64,000 nucleotides of DNA from Hymenolepis diminuta (GCA_900708905.1 CAADRB010000105.1:60948-124947); one strand, 5' to 3'; shown: positions 33,799-48,309, counted from the stretch's first letter. Numbers and translations are program-made. Notes: generated by a model not told the origin, from the sequence alone.

Positions 33799-36455
33799 TT
33801 CTAGTTTGCTTACTTATGATATTTCGCTGGTTTTAAAAACTTGGTGAAAACGCCTATTTTATATAATCAGAACTACAGTGCGAAAGTTATTAGTACGTAA
33901 TAAGAAAAGTCAGTAGAAATCTGTGTACCGAAACTAAGAGTACAAAGGGTATATGTTCCAGGCAAAATAATGTTAGAAAGCCAAATCAGTTACTGCCAAT
34001 GCATCTAAGAGAAGTTTTAGGAGCTTTATCGTTTTCGAAATATTGCTTTTTGGTTTTCTACTCTCATGCCGAGATAAGCGATCTCATCACTACCACAATT
34101 ATTAACTAACCAGGCAACTAGTCATTCTCTACTTATCCAGACCCACATAAACCACTTCCTTTTCTTAATGAAAAACATAGTGGGTAGTTTCTCCATTCTT
34201 TCTTTTGGGTCTGAACAATATTGGAGCCCAGGCTATGATAGCGAAGGCATAGATGTAAACGAGTAGGTATAGAAGTAACATATTTCGAATTATACCTACA
34301 GACCTGCAACGGTAATGCTATTTCATACTCAATAGTCTGCACGACCTGCATAATTTATTCTCCGTGATATCTGAAGGAGTGTTCTAGAATACTTGGGAGA
34401 ATTGCAGATATCATTATATCTGATGGAAGAAATATGAAAACCACTGCAAAGGAGCTATTGAAGAGTCATTACAAAAAGTTGAAGGCAAGGCAGAAGAGTC
34501 TACTGTTAATTAAAAACAATTTTTTGTTTTAAAAAGAAATGTCGTTGCGTGAACAGAAGAAACATAAAGGAAGAAGATACTTTAGAGAAAGAAACGGTAA
34601 ATTTTAGCAGGAATAAATATGACGTCACTTCAGTTAAAAAGGTCAGGCGAATTTTTTGAAATGAATCGTTTCAACATGCATGAATTGCACACAGCTGAAC
34701 AAAATGCATATTCGAGAACATTCGAAAATACGTAGACGCAGTTGTAACCATTCGACTTCTCAAATAAACTTTTGCATACTATTTGCGGAGATCACAGTAA
34801 TTGATTTATCAGAATCCATACGCGATTCAGTCAGGTCAGCTGTGTGAAAATTTATCGAGATCAGTGATTGGAGCACCAAATCGCAAAAGTTAATACAGAG
34901 GCTCCGGGATGTCCCTTATTAACACAGGATAATTATTTCAAATTGTTTGTTTAAGTAGATCCGGGATTATTTTGTCAAATAAATATCGAATCAACATAAA
35001 TCTTAAGATCTTTGAAGGGAAATGTCGTTCAACAACCATCTTGGAATTGCCAAGATGAATCGTATACGGAAATGAGTGACTTACATTCTGTTTTCCATTT
35101 AGTTGTATAGTAGAATAAGCCTGTTTTCTGCTGCTATGGTCTAGGTATCCACTAAATATTGCTAGACTACAGTTGACTCACATCCGAAGAAAAGTCAGAA
35201 TTGCAATTACTTTGGTAATTTTTTAAATTCAACAAGACCGATTTCCGCAAAAAAAAGTTGTCTACATAAGATTGACGTTTAAAGGCCCTAACCAGCGCTG
35301 GACCGGTGACAATTGTGTCAAGACCTACTACCAAGACTGATGTGCGTCCGCATATCAATAAGACTGACTGCCGATCTAGAGACCACCAGCAAGAATCATT
35401 CATCTCTAGGTAAGACACTGACATCTTTAATCCACCAAGTGTGTTGCTACTGGAGAGCTGGAGGTAGGTTAAACTAGCTACAAGCTTAACGGTTTACACC
35501 GTGACTTTGGCCTCTGTTTGCCACATTCCTTATACGGTTTTAAGCAATTTAGTCGTCAATTTTATTATACTATCTTTAATGCTTCTAAACGCTAACATTA
35601 TGCTGGAGATTAATCAAACGTGTAAATGTAACCACATTATGCAGTATTCCATTATAAAGAATTATAATTATGTTATAAGCAGCATTCTAAAATTAGCACC
35701 ACTTGTACAGCATTAATCACCGCGATGTCCTGACAACTATATCGACATTTGTGTCGCCTCACTTTCCCTCCCCATGTTGTTACCTTTCAGGTCTTCTAGT
35801 TTAAGTATCCTAAATCATTGCATACGATACATGATAATCAATAATTACAACAAATTATTTCCAGCATTGAAGTTCCTTTTCTAACTCCAAATACTTTGAT
35901 GTTACGGTATACGCTAAACTTAAAAACTACATTAAATCAGTTTTGGGGCATTTACTTGAAATGAGAAAGAATTTGTTTGAAATGCTCGTTTTTGGCAATA
36001 CGTCTGGCAACCGATAAAAATGTATCTTGAAATCGCTGTTTCATGTTCTATGAGATCCCATTCAGATTCCTTGTTTTAACTCGCTTAAGTTTAAGAAAAT
36101 ATTTCGTTAAAAATGCATATATAGAAATCAGGCATTCTTGCAACTGTAATTTCATGCCCATTCCGTCTTTCAACAGCTATTACATAATTCCTAGAAAATA
36201 TTCCTCGATTATGCTAAGCCTTGAAATACAAAATAAAATCTCCAACCTAGACATCACATACTGCTAAATCCAAGATAAAATGTTTACTTAAATACTTAAA
36301 AGTAGACGGTTACCAACCAATCCAATTTCTGAGAGCTAACAGGCGGATCCGCAAGTAATACAAAACTTCATATATTTGATTTACCCAAAGGACGTAGAAT
36401 TATAAACAAGAACTGTACAAATAACCAAATATGTCCCCCAGAAAAAAATTAGGCG
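33799..36455. other. Intergenic, downstream of MTR4
   Basis: No exon recognised. A block at 35425-35500 (CCACCAAGTGTGTTGCTACT, then TAAACTAGCTACAAGC) resembles 41690-41755 (CCACCAAGTGCGTTGCCACT, then GGCTATAAGCATAGC) inside an MTR4 intron, suggesting a further dispersed repeat family. Confidence 0.4.
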
Positions 36456-39400
36456 TTAAAGATACAGACTGGCTGCGAAGACAATATCCCTTTTGATCTT
36501 CTCGATGGCTGAAATGGTGAAAAGATAAACATCTAAGAGGCATTAAATTGATAGAAAGTTGCTTTGAGAAGATTCATTACCCTCAGTGAATTTGGCAATC
36601 AGTGAATTGTTGCCAATAGTTCTAGCTGCATTGACCATCTGTCGAAGAAGTTCCTCTAACAAACGGATACTGCGAATGATGGCTCCCTCAAAGAGATCGG
36701 TTTTTGAGCAGAGGGAAGCGAAATCTACCCCTTGGGCCCATTTTAGAACAATATCCATTCCGTAGGGCTTAAAAGATTCTACAAATGCATCAGGATCTAC
36801 AGGCAAACGACACTCTCTACTGATCTTCGCGATACGTCGAGCCGTGTCCTGTTGAAAGAGGGGTACATTATTAATAATTGAGAATGTAGGCTCTAATTAC
36901 AGACCAACGATTTCATACCGCTTGCTACTAATGTATTTGAACAATAGTGAATTAGGCTCTAAATCATCACCAGTAAATAGTAGAACATTAACGATCAAAG
37001 GTCCACCACACTTTTAAAAACAGTGTCGACTGGTTAGTAAAGTGAGTAACCTAAACCCAAAGAAATAACTCAGAGTAGTCAAATCTGAAGGATCATTTCT
37101 AAAGATAAAATTGGGCATAATCTAAATATTTTATAAATGATACTCATTTAGTAATTAGCCTAGATGATCCAGATGATAATAACCAGTGGATGGGTGACAA
37201 AATGGGAGTTTCTAAATGACTTTAATCCATTTTCGTTTAATGACATTGGGGAAGAAAACTTGGCATCAGTGATCATTTGTCTTTTTAACCCAGATATCGA
37301 AATGACAACTTACAGCTATCTAAAAGCAAAGATCAGGATGGCTTGATTAGAATACCATAAACCTCAATTACGTCTATTTAAACATCTTACTTGAAGTGTT
37401 CGCAGAGCTTCGGCCATTTCACTAGACAGCTCCGGCATTGTTGAAACTCGTTCATCAAAAACAAAACAGGAGAGAAGAGACGCAGTCTGTTCGGCTGATA
37501 GTCGGGAGAATATACCCTCAAAAAGCAACTCCGTCAGCACCAATTCATTTCCCGATGTAATCTCACAAGCCACACGACCTTTCAATTCGATTACATCGTT
37601 GGCACTGACAAATCCAAGTCTACGAAGAACGCGCTTGCGAGCCACCAGGTCATCCATTTGAATAAGAGAAACTTTCTGGGTCAGAGTACGGGTTACCTTC
37701 TCGATGCGGGCTCGCTGTTTCTCTCGGAGCTTGTAGGCATCCAGGAGTCTTGATAAATCTGGCGACTTGTGCAGAGGATGGGCCTCAATTCTTTCTTTGA
37801 ACAAATTCGCTTTCTAAAAAGGCGAAGAGAAACGACGGCACTTGAAAGTAGTAAAACTCTAAGGGGAGTGTTTGGAATAGAAATTACTGTATTAACAATA
37901 AAGGAAAAAACCTTTTTAATCGAGAGAAATGTAAGTCAGAGGTAGATAAAAGGACCAATTCTCTTTAGTAGAATATTCCAAAAAGCATTGGCTTAAAAAT
38001 TAAATGCCTGATTTCTGTACGTTAAAGTAGGTCAAAATATTGTTCATGGAACCTCTTTAGGAGCCCAACCAAGTTAGACCTAGAGATATTCCCTTATAAA
38101 AATAATGATCTTCACAAGGGTTAACAGGATACAGGAACATCTTCAGGCGTTGAGTGGAGAACAAAAGCACATTGAATAATCGAAAGGAATAAGAGCGAAA
38201 TAGATAAGCAAGGTAGCAATTAACTTTTAGGAAAGCAGAGGGTTTGAAACATCACGGCGTGAGTGAGAAATGAATCACAGTACTGTAGTATTTTGAAGTG
38301 TGACCAGAGGTGAACTGGGGTATTACGAATTCTCTCCGCTTAAACTCTCTTACAGAAGTACTGGAATTAATAAGAGAATAGAATTCCAGAGAATTAACTA
38401 ACACACCAAAATTAATTAATGGTAATGTCAGAAGGAATACATAGAGCAGAGTTAAACACCACACACAGGGAATTACGCACTCATGTACTTCCTAATATTG
38501 GTAATAGAATGTACTTGTTGGGTAGCTATGAGGATGAACCCCCTGGGGACATAAAAATGGACACGAGGAATAGAGACAATCACGTAATGGAGAAGACACA
38601 CAGTGGAATGGGATGTTCTGGGTCAATTGTTGATCTGCCGAACAACCATCGAAACCATTTGCTAATTAAGATAGTGCGTCCGATAGAAGACCATAGGAAA
38701 AAAAATAGGAGCCCTTCTTTAACAACCACGCCTGAATGTTCTGTCATTAATTCAAATAATCCAATTTTTGTATTGAGTGAAAATATAACCAGGAATTCTT
38801 GCATTTAACTACCTGAGAAAGAAAAAAAGGGCTATTGATGAAGCAACTGTAATGTAAACAAAGCTGTAAAACAGAAGGTAAAACGAAGATGAATGCTATG
38901 ATTCAATAGACTCATCAACAAGACGCTTAAAGTACAACTCTACGGATGATAGTAAGGGATCGAAAGTAGAAGTGGATAACATGCTAGACAAATTTTAAAC
39001 TACCGAAGAGGAAAAGTTTAAGTCTGCATAAAAAATTAAGTGCAATTATGGAATTTCAGCACGAAAATAAGACCATTATCGGGAATATTTAACCAACATA
39101 CCTCCGTTAACTCTATGAATTTTCCATCAGTAATGTGCATATCAGTAATGGGATCTAGCGGAGGTAATTCATTCACATTCAACTTCATCTTGCACTTTTC
39201 AATAGACGAGAAAAGCATAGCGCGAGATTCCACAGAGCGCAAATCATTCGGGACTACAAGACGAACCTGACTAATTCCACAAAGGCAGTCTAGACGTACG
39301 GGGATAATATCTGCCATCGGCAGCCCACAGATCTCCTTTGGTTCTTCTGTGATTCCACCTTTATTATTGTCATCGATTTCATCCAAGTCTGATCGAGCAG

Positions 39401-42400
39401 AGATGCATTCTTTGGAGAGAAGACAATCGAGAACGTAGAAAGTCTCCAAGGCGGAAACACGATCACGACGAGATAGTTTCTTTAATTTGATCGCTACTCC
39501 CCAACCGTAGTCCTTACCGTCGGATTCAATCTATGTATAAGAAGTCGATCAATACTTAATTGTTTTAAACAGATAATCTCATTCTTTGCGTGGATAGTTA
39601 CCTTTACAATTCGACCCGGTTGAAGGTACTTGACAATGTTCGCAGGGCTTCGGATATGTTTCCATTGATCTCGAATAACGTCCTCAAGGCAAATCTGAAG
39701 CTTATAGTAGGATTCAACAGATTTCTCATTCTCCAGGACGTTGTGTTTTAGCTCTTCTCGCAAGCGGTTTAGTTCTAAAAAAAAGCAACTTATATCTTGC
39801 ACTTGTAATTTAGCATATTTTGAGCTAGCCATAGAACAAATGCCGTTTTTATACATTGTACTTTAAATAAGCAGCAATTAAATCATAAATAAGGAGAGCG
39901 TCTTAGAAAAATTATCTACAATCAAGAAGATATTAACATTTCTATTCACTCTTTGAGTCAGTGCGTCCTGATTAGTCGAGCGTTTGTAGACATCTGACCC
40001 AATTTGTTTGTCTCCGATCTTTGTGAGCCCATAAATCATACTATTATCTATCGCAGTTGCCTAACGCTGAACCCCACGGTAATTACTAGCAACTACAGAC
40101 TATTCAATGTCTCTTAGTCTCCCTCTCCCATCAAGTAGACTGCTAATAATAAACCTTACTGGTTGCAACTGTTTCCTTCCTTCATTCTGTTGCTATAGTG
40201 AAGACTAGTAGATGGAAGGTATAGCTGAAAGAAAAACTAGGGAGTAAAAATCTGATACCTAGTTGGTAGTAATTCCTTTAAAGCCTTTAACAATAACTAG
40301 GGTTATTTTTACCGAAAAAAGGCTCTTGACGAAAAGAAGACCGAATTCTAAAAAAAGTTGAAATCGTCCTGATCAAGTGAATTTCGATTCCAAGTTATTG
40401 GATACTTAAAACTCAAAGATTCGAGCTCATACGAAAAAAATTAAATCTAATCTGACTTAACTTCTCAAGCATTTGAAAGGTGTTAAGAACAAAGAGTCAC
40501 CGGTTACAACTTCAAGAAAGTAATTGCCGTATTCTTTCTTTTACACGCGGTAAATGTCGTTTTGAAAGCTCTACATCTCTCTAAATAGCATTTTAGTACG
40601 ATCAATTACGGAGCTTTTTGTAATTAAATGGACTCGATATTAGAACCAGCACTATTGAGTACAAAAATCATTGCTGGTCTCATTTATCTTTTTGATTGCA
40701 AAAGATACTGATAAATCGAGGTGGCAAGGAACTAAATCAACTGATCAACAAGCCCTGAATATTGTGGACGCACTCTCATCCATGAATCTTGGAGTCAAAC
40801 CATGGTATTTAAATATTACGTACGCGAATACGAAAAATTTAGTACTCTCTGAACTCAAATAAAGTAAAATTACTGATGTCTTGACTTTATTACTTGCTTC
40901 TTCTTGACCCATCTCTCATTTCACACCTAATTGGATTCATTTGCTGTTCCCCTTATTCAGATGACTTCTCATGATTGAAGCCTCCAAAAGTTTCCCTCCA
41001 CTGCCATGTGCAATAATGAATATTAAAATGTAACTCATACATATGAAAGATCGTTAAATAATCGACCGACCTTCAGTGAGTTCCGGCAGACGAGCATAAT
41101 TCTGAAACTGACAGAAAGATCGTTCCATGAGATATTCAGGGTTGATTTCCTCAACACGAAGGAGATTGAGCAGCATGTTATAGGTGATGTGGAATGCGGA
41201 GTTGAGAGGAGCTGGATCGCCACAGAGAATGGAACGTCCAGTGGCCTCCGTGAGAGTCTCATCTACCATAACAATCACAGTTCCACTGTCATCTTTGCCT
41301 CGACGACCTGCACGACCTGACATCTGGATGTACTCTCCAGCTGTAAGCTAGAGATGAAGTAAGCAAAATAAGTCAACAATGAGGGCTTTGTAGAGGTTTC
41401 TTATTCCTCAAAGTGTCTTTTCCTAATATGACTATGATCATTGAGAATTGCCTTCCACCCACTCTTCGAAGGTACTAGCCTAAGAAGGTCATTGACGTCT
41501 TTATGTGCCTCGACTCATTGCCCTTGCTACTGGCTTGCCCATAGGAGATATCACCTATACAGTGACGTATTTATTATGCCCTTGAGTCAATTCTTTGTAT
41601 TTACACAATTCTAATAAAAACAACCTTGTACGCCCTATATCAGCGCGCAGCCAGTGCATTTATACATAGCTAAGTCCCACGCTTTCAGTCTTCTACCACC
41701 AAGTGCGTTGCCACTGATGAATTAAAAGTGGGGCAGGCTATAAGCATAGCTAACACGAATATCACAATAAACACAGAGTGGATCAATGAGAAGCTTGAAA
41801 GTGGGATATACTCAATTGGAGTCTCACACTGAAGTGGCCAATGCCGCTAAAGGGTCGCTTCTTCTCATCTTTTTGCACTTGAATGATATTTGGTTTATTT
41901 TTCTACCTTTCAAACTCATATAAAAACACATGCCTTTCATATTAGCCCGTCTTACCTATGAGGCATTACTTATTAGACCTATTTAAAACCCTCCTCCTAG
42001 AGTTCCCAATGCATTTCTTCATCCAATAACCTTTCAAACTTCCCTATCCCCTTATTGTAGTAGGGATATTAACTATATTAACCATATGAAGGGAAGTTTG
42101 CTATACGTTCACTGGGTCAGAAGCAAGATATCTAGTTGCTCTCCCCTATGACAGCTTTAACTTCAAATTAAATAATCCATGCTACTGACCTATATCAATA
42201 GTAAAACATGAGATTATCATGAGATTTCAGGATGATACTAATTCGACTAAAGGGATTTTTAGAACACCTTCCTTTGGTGATTAAGATAACGTAAAGTACT
42301 TATAGTTTTTTCTTAAACAAATTCTAGCTATCTGATCGCCACTTATGGAGTCTTTCCACCACATAGACATTACCGAATGAAATAAAGCGACTGAAATTAA

Positions 42401-45400
42401 GGGAATTTTGAACTTACAAAGCGGTACCTATTGCCGTCGTATTTACGAAAAGACGTGAAAATCACCGTACGAGCAGGCATATTTAAGCCCATTGCAAAGG
42501 TCTCAGTTGCAAAAAGACACTAAAATAAAGTAAAACAATAAGCAAAATTAATTGAATTAAAGATTGTGACCACATATATTCAGTATTTCCTGCACTTCTC
42601 TGGGCAGAAGATACAGAACACGATCTCGCCTGAAAACTATTAGAGCTTTTCATTTAACGAGACCGATGTTAGTAAATTTTCATGAAGATCATTTAAAATT
42701 TTCCACAAAGTAAAAACAGTGGATTCAGATCTCAAATATATTAATATTTTATCAATAATAACAATTCCTCTCTTATTTCTTTATCTCTTACACTAAAATC
42801 TCTTTTTAGTCATCAAGCACCAAGGAGAGCTAGAAGGAAACCTTACACAAATTAAGCAAGACCACGACGAAGCCTTTGATTTGATTGGGTTGTCATGATT
42901 AAAACAGCAAATGATATTGATTATGACTGTGAAAGCATAAATATACACCTCAGGGGAAGCCAAACGAAAACAGTGAGGTCCGTATCTGCAAATTGTATGC
43001 CAATGTTCACAGAAAACAATGATCGTACGCTGTTGAAGGGACTTTTGTGCCTCAGGAGCAATGATCAACAAGAACTTTTGACGCCTAAGTTTTATAAAGG
43101 ACTAGAGTGATTGAAACGCCACATAGGAGATTGTAGTTTATAACTTTTACATCAGTTTCAATGCGGAAAAACAGATGTACATATTCTTCAGAGTTGAGAA
43201 GTGAAGAAAAAAAAATATTCAGAATTTCATGGATTAGATTTCCCTGCTCCTTCTCCAAATTGTAGATTATGTATGTGTTTATCCGAATAGTATAAAGCAA
43301 ACAATCTTTATAAATAGACAAATATATCATATTTGTCAAAAATAATCTTAGTCGCATTTAAAAGACGGTTAGGACGTAAATCACCCAGAAATAAGCTACT
43401 ATCGATTACACACCTCACAGTCTCAGAGACAACATCTGTAAAGCATTCCTTTAAATCCTATTCTATACTTCTACGACGCTGATATTTACCAGTAGTATCA
43501 AGGAAATTCAATTCGATTCCTTAAAACTTGGAACTGAACCCCTTATTTAGCAATACTGTTAGCAAGTATTTTGTCAGATTCACATTAGACTTCTCAGCTG
43601 AAAGCCAATGTACGGAAAAAAAATATTTCAAATGTAATAATTTGTGATAATATACCTTAATAAGACCTTCGCCGAAGAGAATCTCCACAGTCTCTTTAAG
43701 AATCGGCAAGAGACCACCATGATGAATACCGATCCCTTTTTTGAGTAGAGGAAGAACACTTTCAACTTGAGGCAAGCATTTGTCCTTTGGTGAAAGTCCA
43801 TCGATGGCATTTTTGAAAACCTCTTCAACAACATGTTTATCAGGATCTACAAAACAGACAAAGACAGAGGTTCAATTTAAGGATAAAATACAGTGGAAGG
43901 CAAAAAGTAGTGGAATTATAACCTTTAGTCATGGTTACCTTACACACAAGTAAAGTAAATCGACACTCGGAGAATGTGATCTATGAAAATGTAGTAGAGC
44001 TGTGAATAGACTAAGAGTATATAGATCGAAGTTCGAGCATATTAATTCAATTGTGCCGGTGGCGTAGAGGTAATAAGCATGTTTAAATATGGATTCGAAG
44101 ACCATCGGTGATTAGATTGACCAACCACATGCACAATGAGTTTATAATAATTAAGATGAGATGGAGCTGCCACTGAATTTTATAAAATTGTGAAGTTCCC
44201 GATATAAATTTCTTCAATATCAAATAAACTGGAGCTGATTTGCACAATAAGTGAATAGAAGCCCTAGTTCTTGAAGAAATCGACACCCAGTGCGATGTTA
44301 GTCAAACGTTTCCTACTTTCCCAAAAATATCTAGCCAATAAACCTTAAGTATGCATCGATACTGATAACCACTCCAGCTGTGGAAAAATTTTTTCATTTA
44401 TAAGATTAAAGTCTTCCAATTTCACTGCTTTAATTTTAATATTACAGCGGTTTTGAACAAATTGATACAAATACCATATTAGCCAATCATTTGGGTTAGC
44501 ATGGGATATAGTAAATCTGGCTCGAAAAATTTATTTAGGTGTCTTATGAGAAACTTAAAGCAAAATAATTTGCAGCCTCTTTTTAACTGAAATACCTAGA
44601 GAACACGGAGCATATGTAATCTTTAAAGAAACCAAATGCATTAAATACTATATACTCGCCAACAAACATCAGTACTCATTTACTTTCATTTCATCGATCA
44701 GAACTTTGTCGATTAAGTTCAAGTAACATAGAATAAGACATATTCATATGACTATCAAATCTGTATCCTCTGACTTAGCAAACATACCTTACCGCTACGC
44801 CACCGGCGATTTAAAAGATCAATAATGAATTCTTAAATTAAAATTAAAGAGTTCCACTAGAAACTCACCAGTTAAGAAGTCATGCTCGGCCATTTTCAAA
44901 GCATATACCTCACATTCCTTTTTACTGAAACTGAAGACAATGACGGGCTCCAATTTATGCTGCTTGACTAGGCGAACCATCTTTGATACACTGTCCTCTG
45001 CTCCTATAATTTATAAAGAAAGGCATAATATCTTTTCAGGAGCGTGAGAATAAAACTATAATAAGAAAAAACATCCACACAAATAAACTCTCTTTTAGAG
45101 TTAAAAATTAGTACAAAATTGGGCGTCAAAAAGAAGGTAATGATTGTCAGCTATAAAGAGTATGAAGAGAGTCATAACACGTGTCTTATTAACTGATAAA
45201 AACAATTAAATCGAGAGCTGGATATACTCTACAACTAGAATCATATAAAACAACGAAAATTGCATCATTGTTAATTTACATCAGAATAGAACACAGAACA
45301 CAGGTCCAAAAGAAAAGTGCACAAATATAATCCCAGTTGTTGATTGTTATTAACCAAGTGATCATTACAATCACCAAATAATTTTGATCAATAACAAACC

Positions 45401-48309
45401 ACGTAAAGTGGAAGATACCTTGGACACCCACTTATCAAAATTATAAACATATCATTGCTGATATCAGCTAGATTGATAAATCACGGGGTTCTACGGTATT
45501 TAATTTCCATATTTTTATGAAGAAAGTAAAGTATTCTAGAATAAAAATAGAAATTTAAAAGGAGACTTACTTTCGCTAGATGGACCAGGTCTGAAGCGTT
45601 TACTGCGTGAAGCTCCACCAGGAGCATTATCCTTGGGAAAAGCTGCCAACATCTTTTGAAAATTCTCCTCCATGAATTTGCCCTAAAAGAACAGAAATAG
45701 GCATAAGTATGGCCTTAGTGGAAAGCATATGAGATTTTGTGCAAAATCGATCTGCATAAACATTAATGAGACGATAGCACCTTAAAATCTGCAAATTTAT
45801 AACGAACTGCGTAACAATATGATCTGGCTCTAATCGATTAAGAGATGAATATACATTATGACAAATCACATCATAAATCTACATGAAAGCTAGTTTGAAC
45901 CACAATATGGTGAAATTTAACGGCGATCATGGCATCAAACGTTATATCCTATCTCTAATAAAATTCTAACCTGCCTGAAAAAATGATTTCATGGAACCGA
46001 ACGTTGAAAATTGTGATTCCTTTACCTTCCAAACTCATTCAGGAAAGTGCTAATAACACTTAAATTGGGTAGAAATCATTTCGGAGCCTCTCTACAGTGT
46101 AAATCGCATTTTGCCATCCCTCATGTTGACCAGAAATAACCATTTGCATCATTGGGTGAAAATTGATCTCGCGACCTCTGATTCAGTAAACATGCATCTA
46201 AACTTTTACGCAGTTAACTGACAAGTTGTTAGCTATCTTTGGTCCTTCACGAGATAAGCATACTAGATGTACTGGGTCCGAATCTTGTTGGCTCACTTTT
46301 ACTGGGTGGAATGACCAAACACACTTAACAGTAGAAAGAATCAAATCATATTTCATTATTCAAGAATTTACCCTTTCTCAAGTTACTTACTTTCAATTAA
46401 TTTAAACCAGAAAGCGCTCTTAAAATAGCCTATATTCTAAGTTTTAAAAAAATAGAACTGAATTTGACGGAATACAAAAAATTGGAATTGTCATAGAAGA
46501 GAAGATTGCACTCTACAGCACGTTGATCATGCAAATGACCTAAACACGATGGTCATCAACTGTAGAAAAGCCACGGCAGTGTCAAGATACAATATTCAAA
46601 TTACATGGATAGGAGTAAAACATATACCCAACTTTAACTATGGCGTACTAACCTATTTGATACGGAAATAAGTAAAAATTAAACTTACATTACTGAGTAC
46701 TAGTCGCAAACCATCCGATCCAAGTGGGTACATGTAGTGTTGAAGTGGCACAGGACGAGTTTCTGTGGCAACCACGTGGCAAGGCTGGGAGTGCAGACAG
46801 GCGATCCACTCGGCAAATTGACGCGCATTTGGTGCAGTGGCAGAGAGGAAGACATAGCGGACGGAGTCTGGAAGGAGGACCAAGGACTCCTCCCATACAA
46901 CACCTCGCTCTGGATCGCGCATGTAGTGGATTTCATCGAATACCACCCAGCCTACTTCGCGCATGATTGAAGAACCTCTGAGATAAAAATAAACAGATAC
47001 CCTGCTTAAGGATCAAACATGCCCAAAATATATGTTAGGTATGCGAAAACAATTCCTCATGTATGTCTTGCGTTCGCTGGTTGTGTAGTGGATTTAAGAC
47101 GCATGTTTAGCCATCCCATTCTTTAAATTGAGAGCTTAATGCCATGAACACACACGTTTATCATTTATTTGCTCCTACGCTACATTCTAATTTTCTATCC
47201 CCCTCATCTCTCCCACTTGCTCTCGATTCCTCATCGTGATTTATTCAGTGCATTTTGGCTAACACAGCTTTTTACGTAATATTTTTGAAACTATTGCTAT
47301 TGTCAGGTGCCATCTATTAGTCCTTACTCCTAAAATGGTGACTAAAACATTTTCTTACTCACAAGAGGGAGCCAACTTCGAAGCAATATTTAAAATGTAA
47401 ATCTCATAAGAAAACAAGAAGAAATTCAAAAAGAATGCGAGAGAAAAGTACTAGATTTGTTGGAATAAATCGAAAATGATGAAAACATACCGATACAACA
47501 TTGACTGCAATATTTCGGTTGTCATAATGAGAACACTAGCGTTAATATTAATTGTAGCATCACCTGTAAGCAGCCCAACTTCTTCAAATTCCTCAGAAAA
47601 CTCCCGATATTTTTGGTTGCTAAGAGCTTTAATCGGTGTTGTGTAAATTACTCGTCGCTTTTCACGCAGAGCTTTAGCAATGGCATATCTAAAAGGTAAA
47701 GACAATAAGCAGATGTCATAATAATGGTTTTGTTAATAAACATTTACAAACAAAAAAACCTTACTCAGCCACTACAGTTTTACCGGCGGATGTATGAGCC
47801 GCAACCATAACTGATTCATTATTATCAATACAAAGAATAGCTTCTTCTTGAAAAGGATCTAATGTAAAAGGAAAGCTGAGGACTCTCGATCCAACGACGG
47901 ATTGTAATTTTTTAAATTTTAGCCCTGGAGAGTAAGCAACCTAAGAATTACGGTAAAAAAGGAATTTTAACATACTTCATGTGTACAGGTATCTGCAGAA
48001 GAAATTTTGTAAACCATAACGCGTGGAGCCTTAGAAAGCGTCGATTCAATGACGGAATTTAATTTGATTTCCTCAGATTTTAAGGTATTTTCTTCTTCAT
48101 TTTTATTAGGTAAGTGTTCTCGTAAATTTTCGTCAAGTCTAAAAGCAAATTAAAATTTCAATATATTGCTACCTTCGCTTTTTAGATTCCAGGTCTTCAG
48201 TTCCTTTGGACGCACTTGACTCGGCAGATTTTGTTTTGGTATCTTGAAGTCCGTTATCATCAAGAACAGATTCTAATTCTGTTATATCAACACCGAAAAC
48301 GTTCGGCAT
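36456..48309 (-). CDS. Exosome RNA helicase MTR4, complete 15-exon gene
   Basis: Ski2-like DExH ATPase that unwinds RNA and feeds it to the nuclear exosome (TRAMP/NEXT-type complexes). Exons: 48173-48309, 47976-48138, 47765-47940, 47491-47688, 46689-46977, 45571-45682, 44869-45003, 43656-43846, 42418-42519, 41071-41347, 39602-39774, 39102-39530, 37391-37813, 36581-36848, 36456-36508. They total 3,126 bases, 1,041 residues, almost the same as human. Phases agree throughout. Landmarks: short acidic N-terminus, AHTSAGKT (148-155), FDEIHYMRD (DEIH 239-242), [36 protein letters not shown], an arch/KOW segment with [21 protein letters not shown], and the terminal [14 protein letters not shown]. Start: ATG at 48309; the frame upstream has no ATG. 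Introns range from 34 bases to 1.3 kb; the exon 10 donor is a weak GTCGGT, supported by reading frame. All helicase motifs are intact, so it is functional. Confidence 0.97.
44040..44125 (+). repeat. tRNA-like SINE head in MTR4 intron 7
   Basis: GTGCCGGTGGCGTAGAGGTA carries a canonical polymerase III A box (TGGCGTAGAGG), and a diverged B-box-like GGATTCGAAGACC follows about 45 bases later. Then GATTGACCAACCACATGC recalls the SINE body. The partner in inverted orientation lies at ~44740-44816 in the same intron. It is not a true tRNA gene because no cloverleaf with an acceptor stem can be folded by eye. Confidence 0.5.
44735..44817 (-). repeat. Inverted tRNA-like SINE head in MTR4 intron 7
   Basis: On the minus strand the text reads AAATCGCCGGTGGCGTAGCG then GTAAGGTATGTTTGC, the same A-box head as the copy at 44040 but in opposite orientation. 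A B box is not clear. Confidence 0.45.
46225..46335 (+). repeat. SINE fragment in MTR4 intron 5
   Basis: CACGAGATAAGCATACTAGA, then TGGGTCCGAATCTTGTTGGC (B-box-like) and ACTGGGTGGAATGACCAAAC match the SINE order of head, B box and body. It is truncated at the tail. Confidence 0.5.
47155..47345 (+). repeat. Dispersed repeat in MTR4 intron 4
   Basis: CTCTCGATTCCTCATCGTGA then TTTATTCAGTGCATTTTGGC aligns with CTCTCGAATTCTCTCCGTGG then TTTATTCAATTCACTTTGAC at 61235. Downstream TGCCATCTATTAGTCCTTAC aligns with TGCCAGCCGTTAGTTGTTAC. It is an old repeat of unknown class, about 190 bases. Confidence 0.45.

Noticed and set aside
38419..38808. 129-codon plus-strand frame inside MTR4 intron 12
   Set aside because: It starts at an ATG but has no domain, no promoter or poly(A) signal, and a competing frame lies on the opposite strand. 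A nested gene cannot be excluded but is not supported.
44040..44125. True tRNA gene at the A/B-box-like sequence
   Set aside because: No acceptor stem or full cloverleaf can be paired and the head recurs elsewhere in SINE context.
46724..46970. Plus-strand frames opposite MTR4 exon 5
   Set aside because: Antisense shadows of the helicase exon encoding DEIH and the SAT motif; the coding strand is certain.
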